A stretch of DNA of 58,633 bases from Cylindrodendrum hubeiense (lineage: Eukaryota > Ascomycota > Sordariomycetes > Hypocreales > Nectriaceae), in contig JAANBB010000249.1 of the NCBI GenBank assembly GCA_014621425.1, positions 1 to 58,633 on the forward strand, given 5' to 3'. Shown in pieces: positions 24,531-35,293 of the stretch (its first letter is position 1; every line of letters begins with the position of its first letter). Under the pieces are notes generated by a model that saw nothing but the letters and a program-made list of their open reading frames with translations, was not told where the DNA came from and made no database searches. The position numbers and the translations under genes are program-made.

Positions 24531-27500
24531 CTAACCCGCCGTCGTCAAGATGTACGAGGTAATGGCGCTCATCCGCTCGCTAGTGAGCTTCAGGGATACC
24601 CTTAACAGTTCCCTCCCAACCTCCGGCTCCTCCTTTTGAATATTGACCCATTGCTCGCGGTCCATCAGCCAGGCTACGCAATCTCTTTCCACAACCGCGG
24701 TCGCCGTCCGATCTGTCTCGGAGAAGAAAGGAAGCTCGCCGCATGTTGTTCCCGCCACGATGCTCTCACAGAGCCATCCCTGGGGCAGGTCGTACTCGGC
24801 GCGGATAATGCCTCGTTCCAGAAGGTAGAACCCCTTCGCCTCCTCGCCGCGCCGGAAGATGATGGTGCCAGCTGGGTATTCTCGGCGGGTAAAATAGTGG
24901 GCTGCCGGGAACCAGAAGTCCTCGTTCTTGTCGCTGAGGCCCTGGAAAATTTGCAGCATGAGCCGAAGCGGCTCCTTAAAGCTCATCCACTTGGATGGAC
25001 GCTGGACGTCGATACTGTTCAGAGTATCTCGGGCAGCCTCAACCAGGTGGTTTCGGCGAGGTGAGTTGAATGGCGCATCGAATGATGAAAATGCGGAGGT
25101 CCTTGCAGGTACATCCAGGTTTTGGACAGAAATCCGCTTCAATGAAAGCTCTTCTTGCCTTGCATAGAGAGTCTTGAGGAGTTCGTTCTCGCAGCTCTCT
25201 AATGCAGAGTTGAGATTGGGCAGCATCATGACCTCAATCCCATCACTTCCCAGTCCCACAGCCCTCAAGTTTCGCCCAAGTTGGCTCTCACTATCCACGC
25301 CACTTAAGACGAGCACCACTTCTTTGTTATTGAGCAGACGGCTTATGGTGTTGAAAGCCTCGCCAGCCGAGTAATCAAGTCCAGTGACGTGCCACAAGTC
25401 CAAAATCAGGAACTTAATAGGTTGCTTTGCAAATGCACTGTCATCCAAAAGATCTCGAATCTTCTCCTCGACACTCACAATGGTTCCAAAGAAGAGATAC
25501 CCTGTGAGCTTCACAATGTAGATCTGCCGACCAACCTCGTGCAGATAACGATGTTGTGAAGGATTTCGCCTCACGGTGGACGTGACAATGTCGCCCGAAT
25601 AGTTTCCACGGATGGCCGACACCCGTGAAGTTTGTAGAATGAGCGATACAAAGGCCAGCACAATGCCAACCCCGATACCCACCACGAAGTCGTGAATGCC
25701 CATTACGAGCACAATAACGACAACGGTGATGTACTCGACAAGCTTGAGCTTCTTGCGGGGGAGCCACAGGGCCTCCAGCATCAGCTCAAAGCCTAGATCG
25801 AAAATCAAAGTTCCCACCATCATGACTGGAATAAAGCCAATGAGAGATGGGCCTATGATCATAACGCCGAATGTGGCTGCTGCCAGCATGAAGCCTGCAA
25901 GCCGATTATTTCCGCCGGATCGCATAAAGAAGACGGTATTGGCATATACCAAGTAGTTCTGGATACTGCCAAAACAGCCCGACAAGAAATTGGAATATCC
26001 ATGGAGCCTAAGCTCCTTGTCAAGATCGGCATGATCTTCACCGCAGTTCAGAGCCAATGCAGGGACATTGATCGGGACATGTAGGATGCCAAAAAATGTC
26101 AAGGCGAACATGGCGGGAATGCACTCAATGACAGCATCCCAACGCACAAGTTTGAACTCTAATGTGATTGTCAGCATGATTATTGAAGGTGAACCCGAGA
26201 CACTTGGGAGACTTACTGTAGAGAGTGTAGAAATACCACCAAGGCTCTCCTGAGGGAGGGCCTTGGAAGATCCACCCATGATCACGTAGGACGTCCACAT
26301 CCAAGACATCGAGTGACGTTACGAAAAAGTAAAAAACCAAAGGAATCGCTAAGATGTAAAGGGGCAAGAAGAACTTGGATGTGACCTTGGACTGCCCGTA
26401 GAAGAGGATCGAGGCCAGCACCAAGGGGGTAACCCAAAGCGGTACTGTGGCAGAGTCTGTGAGTTTCTTCAGCGTCTCGAGGTTATATTCAAGACTGCCG
26501 TCGAGTCGAGCAGAGACCTCGAAGCCGGTGGCAACCAGAAACCATCCAACACCGCCTATACAGCCAATCAAGATGTGCCGGGGAATAAACCCCACCATGT
26601 ACCCAAATTTGAATCGGCCCATGAGATAGAAGACGAGTCCGGTAATCATGGAGCTGATGGCGTATGACACAATAGTAGTGGCGATGACGGCATCGGGGTT
26701 GTCTTCCCCAACCGCATCAGTGATCCTGGTTGCCATATTGTGGAAAAACGGAACCACTTCGATCTGCGCATGTTAGTCGAGGACGCCGCAATTGCAGGAT
26801 AGAAGACGAACCAACTCAGACCCAACGGAGCCCTTGAAGATACTCCCGGATGAGAAGGTGATTTGTGATATAATAGTGCTGACATAGAAAACCGAGATAC
26901 CCGCAGAGCCAAGATGGGCAAAGATGGGTTTCCCAAGCGGAAAGAGGATCATGCCTATGCGTCGTCAGTGAATGCCAGGAGCGTGTTGGAACTAGTCAGC
27001 GTACCGTAGGACAAGGCATCCAGAATATTGAGCAAAAGCCCGACAGCCACGGCAGGAAGGCAAGAAACGGGGGTTACCACGGTATTGTTCCAGATTGCCT
27101 TGTGATCCCAGTGGCGAGGATTCACAGCGACTGCAACGCCGTGGGTCATTCGCTCTTCCATCTTGTGGCTGACTCCCACCAAACCACTTATCCACGGATG
27201 CTTCGATTGAGATTTCTGGCCCTCCAGGTCTTCCGTGTAGGACTGCCTCCCAGCCGAAGTCACCCTCGTTAGCAGCGGGGTCCGCTCCGAGGCTGCATCG
27301 GTATGGTGGCTGCCCCGACGCTGCTGGACCTCGATTTGGCTGTCTTCGTCGTCTTCGTCATATTCGGGACTGGGGGGCTGTTGTTGCGCCATCGACTGGG
27401 GAGGTGATCCCTTGAGAAGGTTTGCTAGCACCGACGGCCCAGCGGGCGCATCGTTGTCGCGCTCGGCCTCTGGCGATGGTGGCTCCGAAACTTCAACGAT

Positions 27501-28087
27501 TGTCTGCGAGTTGCGAGCATGTTCGGCCGCGAACGAGTCGTCGCCGCAATCGGACCCCGCGGCTTCGTGAAAAGAGGACCGGGCTCGCTGCAGGAACGCA
27601 GGGCTTGGCTGTGCCTGGCCGTCGGAGAGCAGGTAGGTGGCGAGCTCCGCCGTGTCTTCGCGGATGTTTCGCGCATTCTGCACGCTGTCGACCGGTACTG
27701 CTACTGGGGGTTAGCCGAGGCGAAGAAATATTTTCGCCATTGACGTGGGAGCAGAGCAGAGCAGGGTATCAGGACGACGTGACGACGTGACGCCGGGGAT
27801 GGGTGAGGGGATGATGACAGCATAACGGCGCAAGACCACATGCAAAACGCACCTAAGAGGTCATCGCGCACCGAGCCGTGGATGAAGGATCGAATCGGCT
27901 CTCTGTGGCCCGGCACAGAGCTGATGGACGTCGGGCGCGCGGGAGGGATCGAAGTCTGGTGGGATCCGTGGGAAGGGCTGGAGCAGGCATCACCACCTGG
28001 CAGGCCACTTTGCAGCGGGGGATCGCACTGCGAGGTCGAGCTCAATGCCCTCCTCCTCCATGGAGTGAAGCCTAGTGGGGATGACAT
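24531..28087 (-). CDS. SulP-family vacuolar transporter with STAS and cNMP-binding domains (Vsb1-like)
   Basis: Five exons, 28087-27853, 27703-27005, 26954-26812, 26763-26217 and 26158-24531, give 1083 aa. Every junction keeps frame. The layout is an N-terminal disordered acidic region, SulP-type membrane domain (about 290-720, starting near DALSYGMILFPLGKP), STAS domain (about 753-866) and a C-terminal cyclic-nucleotide-binding-like domain (about 956-1067, with PAGTIIFRRGEEAKGFYLLERG). This order and size match yeast YGR125W/Vsb1, a vacuolar membrane protein needed for storage of basic amino acids, rather than the plasma-membrane sulfate permeases. Whether the cNMP domain binds a nucleotide is unknown. 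Intron 1 has two acceptors 6 nt apart (ending 27704 or 27698), either of which keeps frame. The start at 28087 is the only ATG in frame upstream of the first donor. Confidence 0.88.
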
Positions 28088-29057
28088 TGGATCGGCTCGA
28101 GTTCGCGCCTGGCCACCCTCCACGATGTGGCAGAATGTGGTTTGCGGCTGCGCGGGCTATTAATATAGCACAGACAGAGGACCAGGACAATGCAATGGCA
28201 TGGGAGCACGGATAGAAGAAATAGAAGACGAATCTAACGGTTCATCAAGGGAGCAATCTGTAGGCGAGAAAGTAAAAGCATTCCAGTCTCAGACAACGGA
28301 CGGATGGCGACTACGGAGGGATCATGGGGAATGGAGTGACGAAACTCAATGACAGAGCGCCAGTGGGTCATGGCACCAGCGGGCGCCTTGGGTCCATCAA
28401 TTGTGCTATCTGCGGAGCACTCTGGCATATGTACTAATATGTATGTACGTAGTATGGAGTAGTATGTAGTAGTATGTAGTAGTCGCATCCCCATGTCGGA
28501 GCAGAAACCTTGCTGCCCTCCTCTCCAGTGCGTCAGCGAGTCCAACAAGGAAATGGGTCCACGGCCAAGATTCCCTTCTCATACTATTTTGCATGTGGTC
28601 TCGCCCCAGCGCCGGCCCCGAAACCGCCCCTCCGGATGGTTCCAATCGGCCCAGGCGCAACTCCACTATGGCTCCAACTCGCGCATTCTTGTGTTACTAA
28701 CACTAGCCAGTCTGGCCCGCTACTGGCCCAGGCTTGGTCCGTCAGGTTCAGCGGGCGTTGGCCGGGGTTCCTAGCGCATTCGGCCCTGGCTCAACGGTGC
28801 GCGAAGCAATGTGGCTGTCACCTGACCGTGTCTTGGAGTGGGCGGCACATACGTGCTTCGAATACGTGCTTCGAATACGTGCTTCGGATGCGTGCTTCGG
28901 ATACGTGCTTCGACCGGAGGACATCTCGATCTCGCTCATCTTGGTCCCGCCCTCCCTTACCCGAGTATGGATCCACGATGGCTTCCTCCTGGAGTGAAGG
29001 GGGAGAGGAAGAGGAAGAGAAAAAGGAAGAAAAATCGGCAGAGGGGAAATCCTCTCT
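28088..29057. other. Intergenic, SulP promoter and PSF1 3' flank
   Basis: No gene is seen. It contains an AGTAGTATGT repeat (about 28451-28483), the 13-bp tandem repeat at 28850-28914 and a purine-rich block (28995-29050) just past the PSF1 stop codon. Confidence 0.45.
28850..28914. repeat. 13-bp tandem repeat, five copies
   Basis: Five head-to-tail copies of TACGTGCTTCGAA with one or two substitutions in copies 3-5. The unit holds an ACGT core and TTCGAA, so adjacent units form partial dyads. It lies in the space between the SulP gene start and the PSF1 stop. Confidence 0.95.
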
Positions 29058-29819
29058 CTAGCCCAGCTTATGAAGATATCCCTGCGTAATCAGTCGCTCG
29101 ACGTCTCCCTGTCGTACGTAAAACTGGCTGTTCTTGGTCAGGGTGATAGCACTGTACCCATCGTAAGCCGTGGTTCTCGCCACCCCAATCAATGTAGTTG
29201 CACTTACCCATATTCCGTCTGTATCTCTCCGGCATCCTTGAGCACGCGCACGTCGATAAACAGGTCTCGCGGTGGCTCCAGGCTCCCTGTCAGATCAATG
29301 TCTGTCCACTGGCCTTTGTACGCCGCGAGCAGGTCGCTGTATTGGCGGACATACTCCTCCTCCTGCGGGCTGAGGCTGCTTGTCGTAGCATCGACTCCTC
29401 CAACGGCTCCTCCATTGGATGTGCCTGTGGTATCCCTCACTTGTTGACCCGACAGATCAACCACATCCGATCCGTTCCACACGAGCTCTTCCAGCTTGTC
29501 CGTCCGAGTTCGGTGGTATGCGAGCAAACATCGCTTGTTTCGACGTATAGCCAAATGGTTTACCATCACGGTGCAGCTAATATGTGGCTCGGTCGGTTGG
29601 GAATCGCCGAAGGGTTCGAGGAGTTCGTCTACATCCTTCTTTAGATCCCTGACCTCTCTTGTCACGCCGCGAACGATTTCGGCCTGGTATGGGGGTAGAT
29701 GAGCTAGGTTCTGTGTTCGCTTGGCATGGTGGACCTGTATTCACACATGCGTCAGTCGGTTCGCTCGGAGGACATCGTAGAGGACTCGGTACCAGCTTAT
29801 TGCCCATGTCCCCGTACAT
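29058..29819 (-). CDS. psf1: GINS complex subunit Psf1
   Basis: Three exons, 29819-29793, 29734-29208 and 29151-29058, give 215 aa, the usual Psf1 length. Psf1 is one of the four GINS subunits that join MCM2-7 and Cdc45 to make the CMG replicative helicase in the nucleus. The first exon codes only nine residues (MYGDMGNKL). The diagnostic stretch is RRNKRCLLAYHRTR in the A domain, followed by LSPQEEEYVRQYSDLLAAYKG and GSLEPPRDLFIDVRVLKDAG. The C-terminal B domain is completed by exon 3 (ITLTKNSQFYVRQGDVERLI). Introns of 57 and 56 nt have standard ends. The first intron acceptor is placed so that the conserved HHAKRTQNL segment follows directly. Confidence 0.95.
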
Positions 29820-30454
29820 TGCGCCGGTAGTTTAAACGAGAAGCTCTCTGGATGATGGTCTGCGCATCTAGATACTCGTCGGCTCTTGAATCCAAACGCG
29901 GGACCGCTTTATTGGGATGAGTTTTGACCGAAGGACGTCACCAGAATTTGGATTAGGAAGCTGTCGCGGAGACAGAGATTTGGTGTCGCGTCAATGCAGC
30001 CGTGGGGAGTGGCAGGCTGCGTCGCGTGTGCCTGAGAGCCCAGGTACCCCGCCAAAATACGGGTTATAAGGATACAGCTTGGAGGCTGGCAAATTTAATT
30101 TTACCCCTCCTCCGATCGTCCCAAATCCCAATGGTGGGAAGAATCTGATCGATCAGGCAGCACCAAGCTCGGGCCTTTCAACTACGAGGCAGATCGAGTG
30201 AGTCAATCACAAATTGCAAGGGAAGGCAGGATAAAATTGTGAAATGCCGCTGACATGGACACTGGGTCCTTTTGCCGCTGATGCATTTTTCTTCATTTCT
30301 TCATGTTCTATGGCAAGTGCGAGGGGTAGCTTTCATAGCTGATCCTCCGTTTCATGCGGTTCATTCCCAAGACATCATTTTCCATTGGAGTCATCAAATA
30401 CGAGCCGTCGTGCCTCATCACATGCTCAATCTCAGTGTGCGTATGGGCAACACT
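29820..30454. other. Intergenic, PSF1 promoter and eEF1B 3' flank
   Basis: Both flanking genes read leftwards. A short AT-rich patch lies near 30090-30110. No gene is seen. Confidence 0.4.
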
Positions 30455-31482
30455 TTACAGCTTCTGCATGGCAGCGACGTCGGTGGACTGGACGTAGTCC
30501 TCGAAGGACTGGATCTGCTCCTCAAGATCGGCGGTGCTGACCTTCTCGTCCTCAACGACCATGTTGATCTGGAGCTTGCGGACACCGTAGCCGACGGGAA
30601 CCAGCTGGGAGGCACCCCAGACGAGGCCGTCCAAGCTGATGCCACGGACAGCGGCCTCAAGAGCAGCCATGTCGGTCTCGTCATCTAAAGTTGGTCAGCA
30701 CGGTGATACTGTGGAGTGCGGAGTTCGAAGAGTTCTTACCCCAGGGCTTGACGTCAAGAGTGACAATAGACTTGGCGGCGGGCTTGGGGCCCTTGGCCTC
30801 CTTCTTCTTCTTGTACTCGGCTAGTCGCTCCTCACGGACGCGGACAGCCTCGGCGTCCTCCTCCTCGTCGTCACTGCCGAACAGGTCGACGTCATCGTCG
30901 TCCTCGGCAGCGGCCTCAGGGGCAGCGGCGGGGGTCACAGACTCAGGGCCGTAGGTAGAGTAGGCAGAGGAGGCATCGCCGTCGAGGGTGGCGAAGTCAG
31001 GCTCGTAGCTGGCAATGTGCTTGTACCAGCGAGCGGCGTTGGGGTACTTGCCGGCGTCAGGGGCAGTCTGGACGGCCTTGAAGACAGCAACATCGGCCTG
31101 CGAGGCAGTGTGTCTGTAGACGGCTGTTAGCACATCGTTTCAAGACAGAGCTTGCAAGACATATTGGGCATTTAAAAACAACTCAGAGGTGCACAAGTGC
31201 TTGTTGTTTCGTCAGTAGGCGGGTCTTAATCGCCTCCGAAACACGGACCATTGTTTTCATCATGTTGTAAAGGAGCTTCAGGGGGGGTAGGCAGCATCAA
31301 GGGGAGCAGCGGAGAGGTGTATACATACCCAACAATGTAGGAGCGGGTGGTCAACCAGCTGTTAAGCGCTGAGGAGAGACCAGCTGTCAGTGACTGAGGC
31401 GCTGACGGACGGGCGCAAAACGCAAAAGAAGCAGCGACATACTGGTGAGTCCAGCATCGGCAAGGAGATCGGAGAAGCCCAT
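30455..31482 (-). CDS. efb1: Translation elongation factor eEF1B alpha subunit
   Basis: Four exons, 31482-31443, 31368-31329, 31113-30740 and 30684-30455, give 227 aa. The protein is the GDP/GTP exchange factor that recharges eEF1A during translation elongation in the cytoplasm. The two first exons are only 40 nt each and encode [13 protein letters not shown] and [13 protein letters not shown], part of the N-terminal GST-C-like domain that binds eEF1B-gamma. A central acidic linker holds [16 protein letters not shown]. The C-terminal exchange domain runs from [17 protein letters not shown] to the end and contains [15 protein letters not shown], followed by [13 protein letters not shown]. All junctions keep frame, and the last intron has a GCTGACC branch point. 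The gene is intron-dense near its 5' end, as is typical of highly expressed fungal translation genes. Confidence 0.96.
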
Positions 31483-31924
31483 TTTGAATGATGATGAGTT
31501 TGAGTGAGGAGAGAGAGGGAAGGAAGACGGGTATTTGTAGAGCTGGGAGAGGTGGGAGGAAGAAAATGGGTTGTCTGGTCGATGGTCCCAAGGTGGGGTT
31601 TATGAGATTTTTCACCCAAACCAAATTTCCAGGACTGGGGCATCTGGCAATGGCATGAGTTGCTGAGGGGAACGTGGCGGCGGTGTGTGGGGAACGGAGG
31701 AATGTCGGGCCGGGTGTGTGTGGCTCATCCGCCACAGGGGTCCACCGCCTTGGGCGATGCTCGACGTAAGAGCTCCTGCAGCCTTGCCGAATAGCGGGCG
31801 ATGTGCTACGTACCTGACATACCTGCCTTACCAACCGGAGGCGCCCTGTTCGAGCTTCACCTTTCAACTCCATTTCCTCTTCTCTTTCTCAATCCTCCAA
31901 ATCCCCTTCATTACGCCTCCCACC
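31483..31924. promoter_or_regulatory. Divergent promoter region of eEF1B and RPN13
   Basis: A 442-bp head-to-head space shared by eEF1B-alpha (-) and RPN13 (+). CT-rich leaders face each gene, on the - strand near 31500-31560 and on the + strand near 31860-31920. I did not identify a specific factor site. Confidence 0.5.
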
Positions 31925-33411
31925 ATGCCGATCTCGCCGATTATTACCTTCAAGGCCGGCCAGTGCGAGGTCGATGTACGGCCCCAACCCCCAGCTTCCT
32001 ATCACAAGTCCACTCGCTGACCTGCACTCGTTCGCAGACCTCCTCCAAGCCGTTCAAGGTCAAGCCGCAGCCCGAGCCCGGCTACATCTACTTGTACTCC
32101 GAGGATGGTTAGTGCCTCAGCTATCACCCCAGTCTCGCGATACTGACCGTCGGACAGACTTGATACACTTCTGCTGGCGCAAGCGCAGCGACCCGCTGGA
32201 CGAGCCCGAGCTGGACCTGATGATGGTCCCTACCGATGGCAGCTTTGTTCCCTACGAATACAAGACAACCCCCCAGCCGACCTCGAAGACCGACGGCCGT
32301 ATATTCACTCTCAGGTTCTCGTCATCGTCCCAGCGCTACCTGTTTTGGCTCCAGTCCAAGCCCCAGAGCCGAAACGGTGATCCCAGCTACTTCAGCCCCC
32401 GGGATCGTAAGATTGGCGACATTGTCCACCTTTTGCTGCAGGGCGAAGACGTTGATGTCACCGGAGAGCTTGCAACTGTTGGCAACACGGAGGGCCGACC
32501 TGATGACGACGATGACGAGACGATGGAGGACGTCGAGGGTCACCGTGACCAGCACAGCCACCGTGGGAGTGGAAGCGGCGGAGCTGGACCGGACGCCACT
32601 GGCGGAGATATCAGAGAGGAGGGCGAGGGCTCGAGAGAGGGAGGAGCTGATGGTGCGAGAGCGTAGGTTATTCCCTTTGCACGGTTGATGACGGACGGCG
32701 TAAATTGGACCTGGTTGTTTGTGTGGCACAAGGCCTGGAACGACAGGTTACAGTGTAAAACTAGATTTCCTTGCCTCAACGAGAAGAATTGGGAACTAGT
32801 GTCTTGACGTCGGATCTTTGGTGTCGGCACTCAGCCCGTGACAACGCTGACCTCCTTTCAGTGTCTCTTCGTCTGCCCCTGATGCCGCAGCCGCAGTGAG
32901 GAATTTCCTCGACTCTCTCAGAGACCAGTCTGGACTTTCCGGAGGACAACGACAGCACGGTGCCGAGAAGCCGTATCCTCATCTCAACCATCTTCTGCCG
33001 ACATCCATCACTGTACCTATGATTGACGCCGCACCAGCAGAGTTCGCCGACGCCTTGATCAGCTTCCTGCCTCCAGCCGTCATTGTGCTCGCGACCGGCG
33101 CTCCGGACGCCATTGATGGCAAAGCTGAGCCATCAGCGGCCGCGGTAGAAGCCGCCAAAGCATCTCTCACGCTCGAGGACAAGCGGAGCCTACTCAAGAA
33201 GGTGCTCCGAAGCCCTCAGTTCAACCAGGCACTGGGTACCTTAACCATGGCCCTGCGGGACGGCGGCTTGCCTAGCATCGCGGAGGCGCTCGGTGTGAAG
33301 GTGCAGAACGGTGGTTATATCCCGGGAGGCGGCATGCCCCTCGGAGGAGGCCAGGCCGTCGAGGCGTTTGTCGAGGGAGTCAAGAAAACGGCCCAGGAGG
33401 AGAAGAAATGA
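31925..33411 (+). CDS. rpn13: Proteasome ubiquitin receptor Rpn13/ADRM1
   Basis: Four exons, 31925-31975, 32038-32107, 32158-32662 and 32862-33411, give 391 aa. Rpn13 sits on the 19S regulatory particle through Rpn2, binds ubiquitin chains through its N-terminal PRU domain (about residues 4-120: ITFKAGQCEVD, KPQPEPGYIYLY, DLIHFCWRKR, YLFWLQSKP) and recruits the deubiquitinase UCH37, where present, through its C-terminal DEUBAD domain (about 265-385: PAEFADALISFLPPAV, SPQFNQALGTLTMALRDGGL). The intact DEUBAD is absent from budding yeast Rpn13 but usual in filamentous fungi. An acidic Gly/Ser linker joins the two. The third intron (199 nt) falls in that linker and its GTAGGT donor overlaps an in-frame TAG, so retention would end translation after the PRU part. 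Confidence 0.94.
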
Positions 33412-33892
33412 AACATGATTAGGGTACACCCTTCGGAACCCGGCGCATAGTCTTCATTCCTTCTTATGCCTCATGACACACATGATATCCATGTACAACT
33501 AGACATGCGCATGGCGTTGCGGGAACGGCCGAATATACGAGTGGATGACAGCCCCAATAGCTATATTTGGCATCAACTCCAATAGACGTGCATTCGAGCA
33601 GTGCAAATTTCTCACAGTAAATAATCTCATCTGTGATTGGCCAAAGCATTCGCAATTGTCCGCATAGCATTCTGAGTTGCTGGTCCACGTTGATGCTTAA
33701 GCGTGTCTTTGGTAGTGGAACCTGTCGGGGGAGAAGCCCGCCCCACGTTTAACGGAAACCACTCTCAGCTCTGACGTATCCACGTCCTGATTTTGGTACC
33801 TGAGGACCCTGGCCTGGTTGAGCATCTAACATCCTCCCTCCTTCCTGTACCTCCGGCATCCTTCACCCTCAACCTCCCAGCGCGGCGACACA
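33412..33892. other. Intergenic, RPN13 3' end to Cus2-like promoter
   Basis: Both genes read rightwards. The last 80 bp before 33893 is pyrimidine-rich. No other feature is seen. Confidence 0.4.
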
Positions 33893-35114
33893 ATGGACTC
33901 AATATTCCCCACAGACGTTCGCGAATTCGACAGCGACGATCGCATATCGTTTTCTAAACTCGACCACAAGTTCATCGCCGTCCACGATGACGGCACCGAG
34001 TATGAGTTCGACGCCGACTTGAAGCGATGGGTGCCTGCTGCAGAGGAGCACGATGCGCCCGACCCGGATGACCAGTTTGAAAACGGCGCGGCATATGGAG
34101 CTGAAGATGAAGGATCGAGGAAGCGGAAGAACGGGTCAGGGAATGGTTTCGAGGTAAGCTTACCCTTCTAAAGTCAACAACCTTCCCATCCGAATGCGAT
34201 CTCCCATATTTCGCATGCCCAGCAAGAACGCAGAAACGCTAACCATGCCCTTCCTCTAGATACCAGATGCACCAAAGCCTGCTCGACCGAACAAGAAACA
34301 AAAGGCGCCTCCGCAGCCGAGGCAAAACACGGCTGTATACGTCACCGGCCTCCCCGCCGACGCAACCGTTGACGAAGTGCACGAGCTCTTCTCCCGGAAA
34401 TGTGGTGTCGTCGCCGAAGAGATCGACAGCGGAGCGCCGCGCATCAAGCTATACGACGATGACGAGGGGAATTTCAAGGGCGACGCATTAATCGTCTTCT
34501 TCAAGCCCCAGAGTGTCCAGATGGCCATCATGCTTCTCGACGACACCGACTTCCGAATTACGGCTAGCGGCACTCGAGAGGGGAGGATACGGGTCCAAGC
34601 AGCAGACTCAAGCTACAAGAAGGTCAAGTATGACCAGGAGGCAGCTCCAGGCGGCACCAAGGAGGCTGCAGAGCGGAGGCCACAGAAGAGCAATCATGAT
34701 CGCCAAAAGATTATCAGGAAAACGCAAAAACTGGACGCGAAGCTTGCGGACTGGGATGACGATCTGCCGTATCAGGCGCTGGCAGAAGCCCCCAAGAGGG
34801 ACAAGGTGGTGATATTACGTCACATGTTCACTCTGGAAGAGCTCGAAGAGGACCCTGCTGCCCTGCTAGAGATCAAGGAGGATATCCGAGATGAGTGTGC
34901 CAAGCTAGGAACGGTGACGAACGTGGTGCTCTTTGACCAAGAGCCCGACGGCATGGTATCGGTCAAGTTCCAAGATTCCCAGTCAGCTCTTGCTTGCATC
35001 AAACTCATGCACGGGAGGAACTTTGATGGCCGCACAGTGGAGGCGTTCCTTGCCACGGGAGGAGAGAAATTTAAGAAGTCCAAGACGGCGGAGAATGATG
35101 AAAATTCGGACTAG
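33893..35114 (+). CDS. Splicing factor of the TatSF1/Cus2 family
   Basis: Two exons, 33893-34153 and 34260-35114, give 371 aa. Family members bind SF3b1/Hsh155 and help U2 snRNP adopt its active form before pre-spliceosome assembly. An N-terminal region with a WVP motif (KRWVPAAEEHD) precedes a first RRM (about 110-200, AVYVTGLPADATVDEVHELF). The second RRM (about 267-353) has features of a U2AF homology motif: an acidic helix (KEDIRDECAKLG) and the RNF tripeptide at 340-342 in the RXF position, which normally pockets a Trp of the ligand. A basic linker (RQKIIRKTQKLDAKLADWDDD) joins them. The start context ACACAATGG is ideal. It is a TatSF1-like factor with high confidence; one-to-one orthology with yeast Cus2 is inferred. 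Confidence 0.9.
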
Positions 35115-35293
35115 AGACAACGTTACAGTACATCAAGACTCAAGGCCTTGTATTGGTTAGGATGTAAGATACCCAAAGAATAACAACAAAAGGCGGACTA
35201 TCCCGTCCTATCATATTCGTTTAACTTGAACCCAGAACCGTCCGCCATTTTATGTATTTTGCTCAACTTGTTTCGAGCATTGGCCCCATGATA

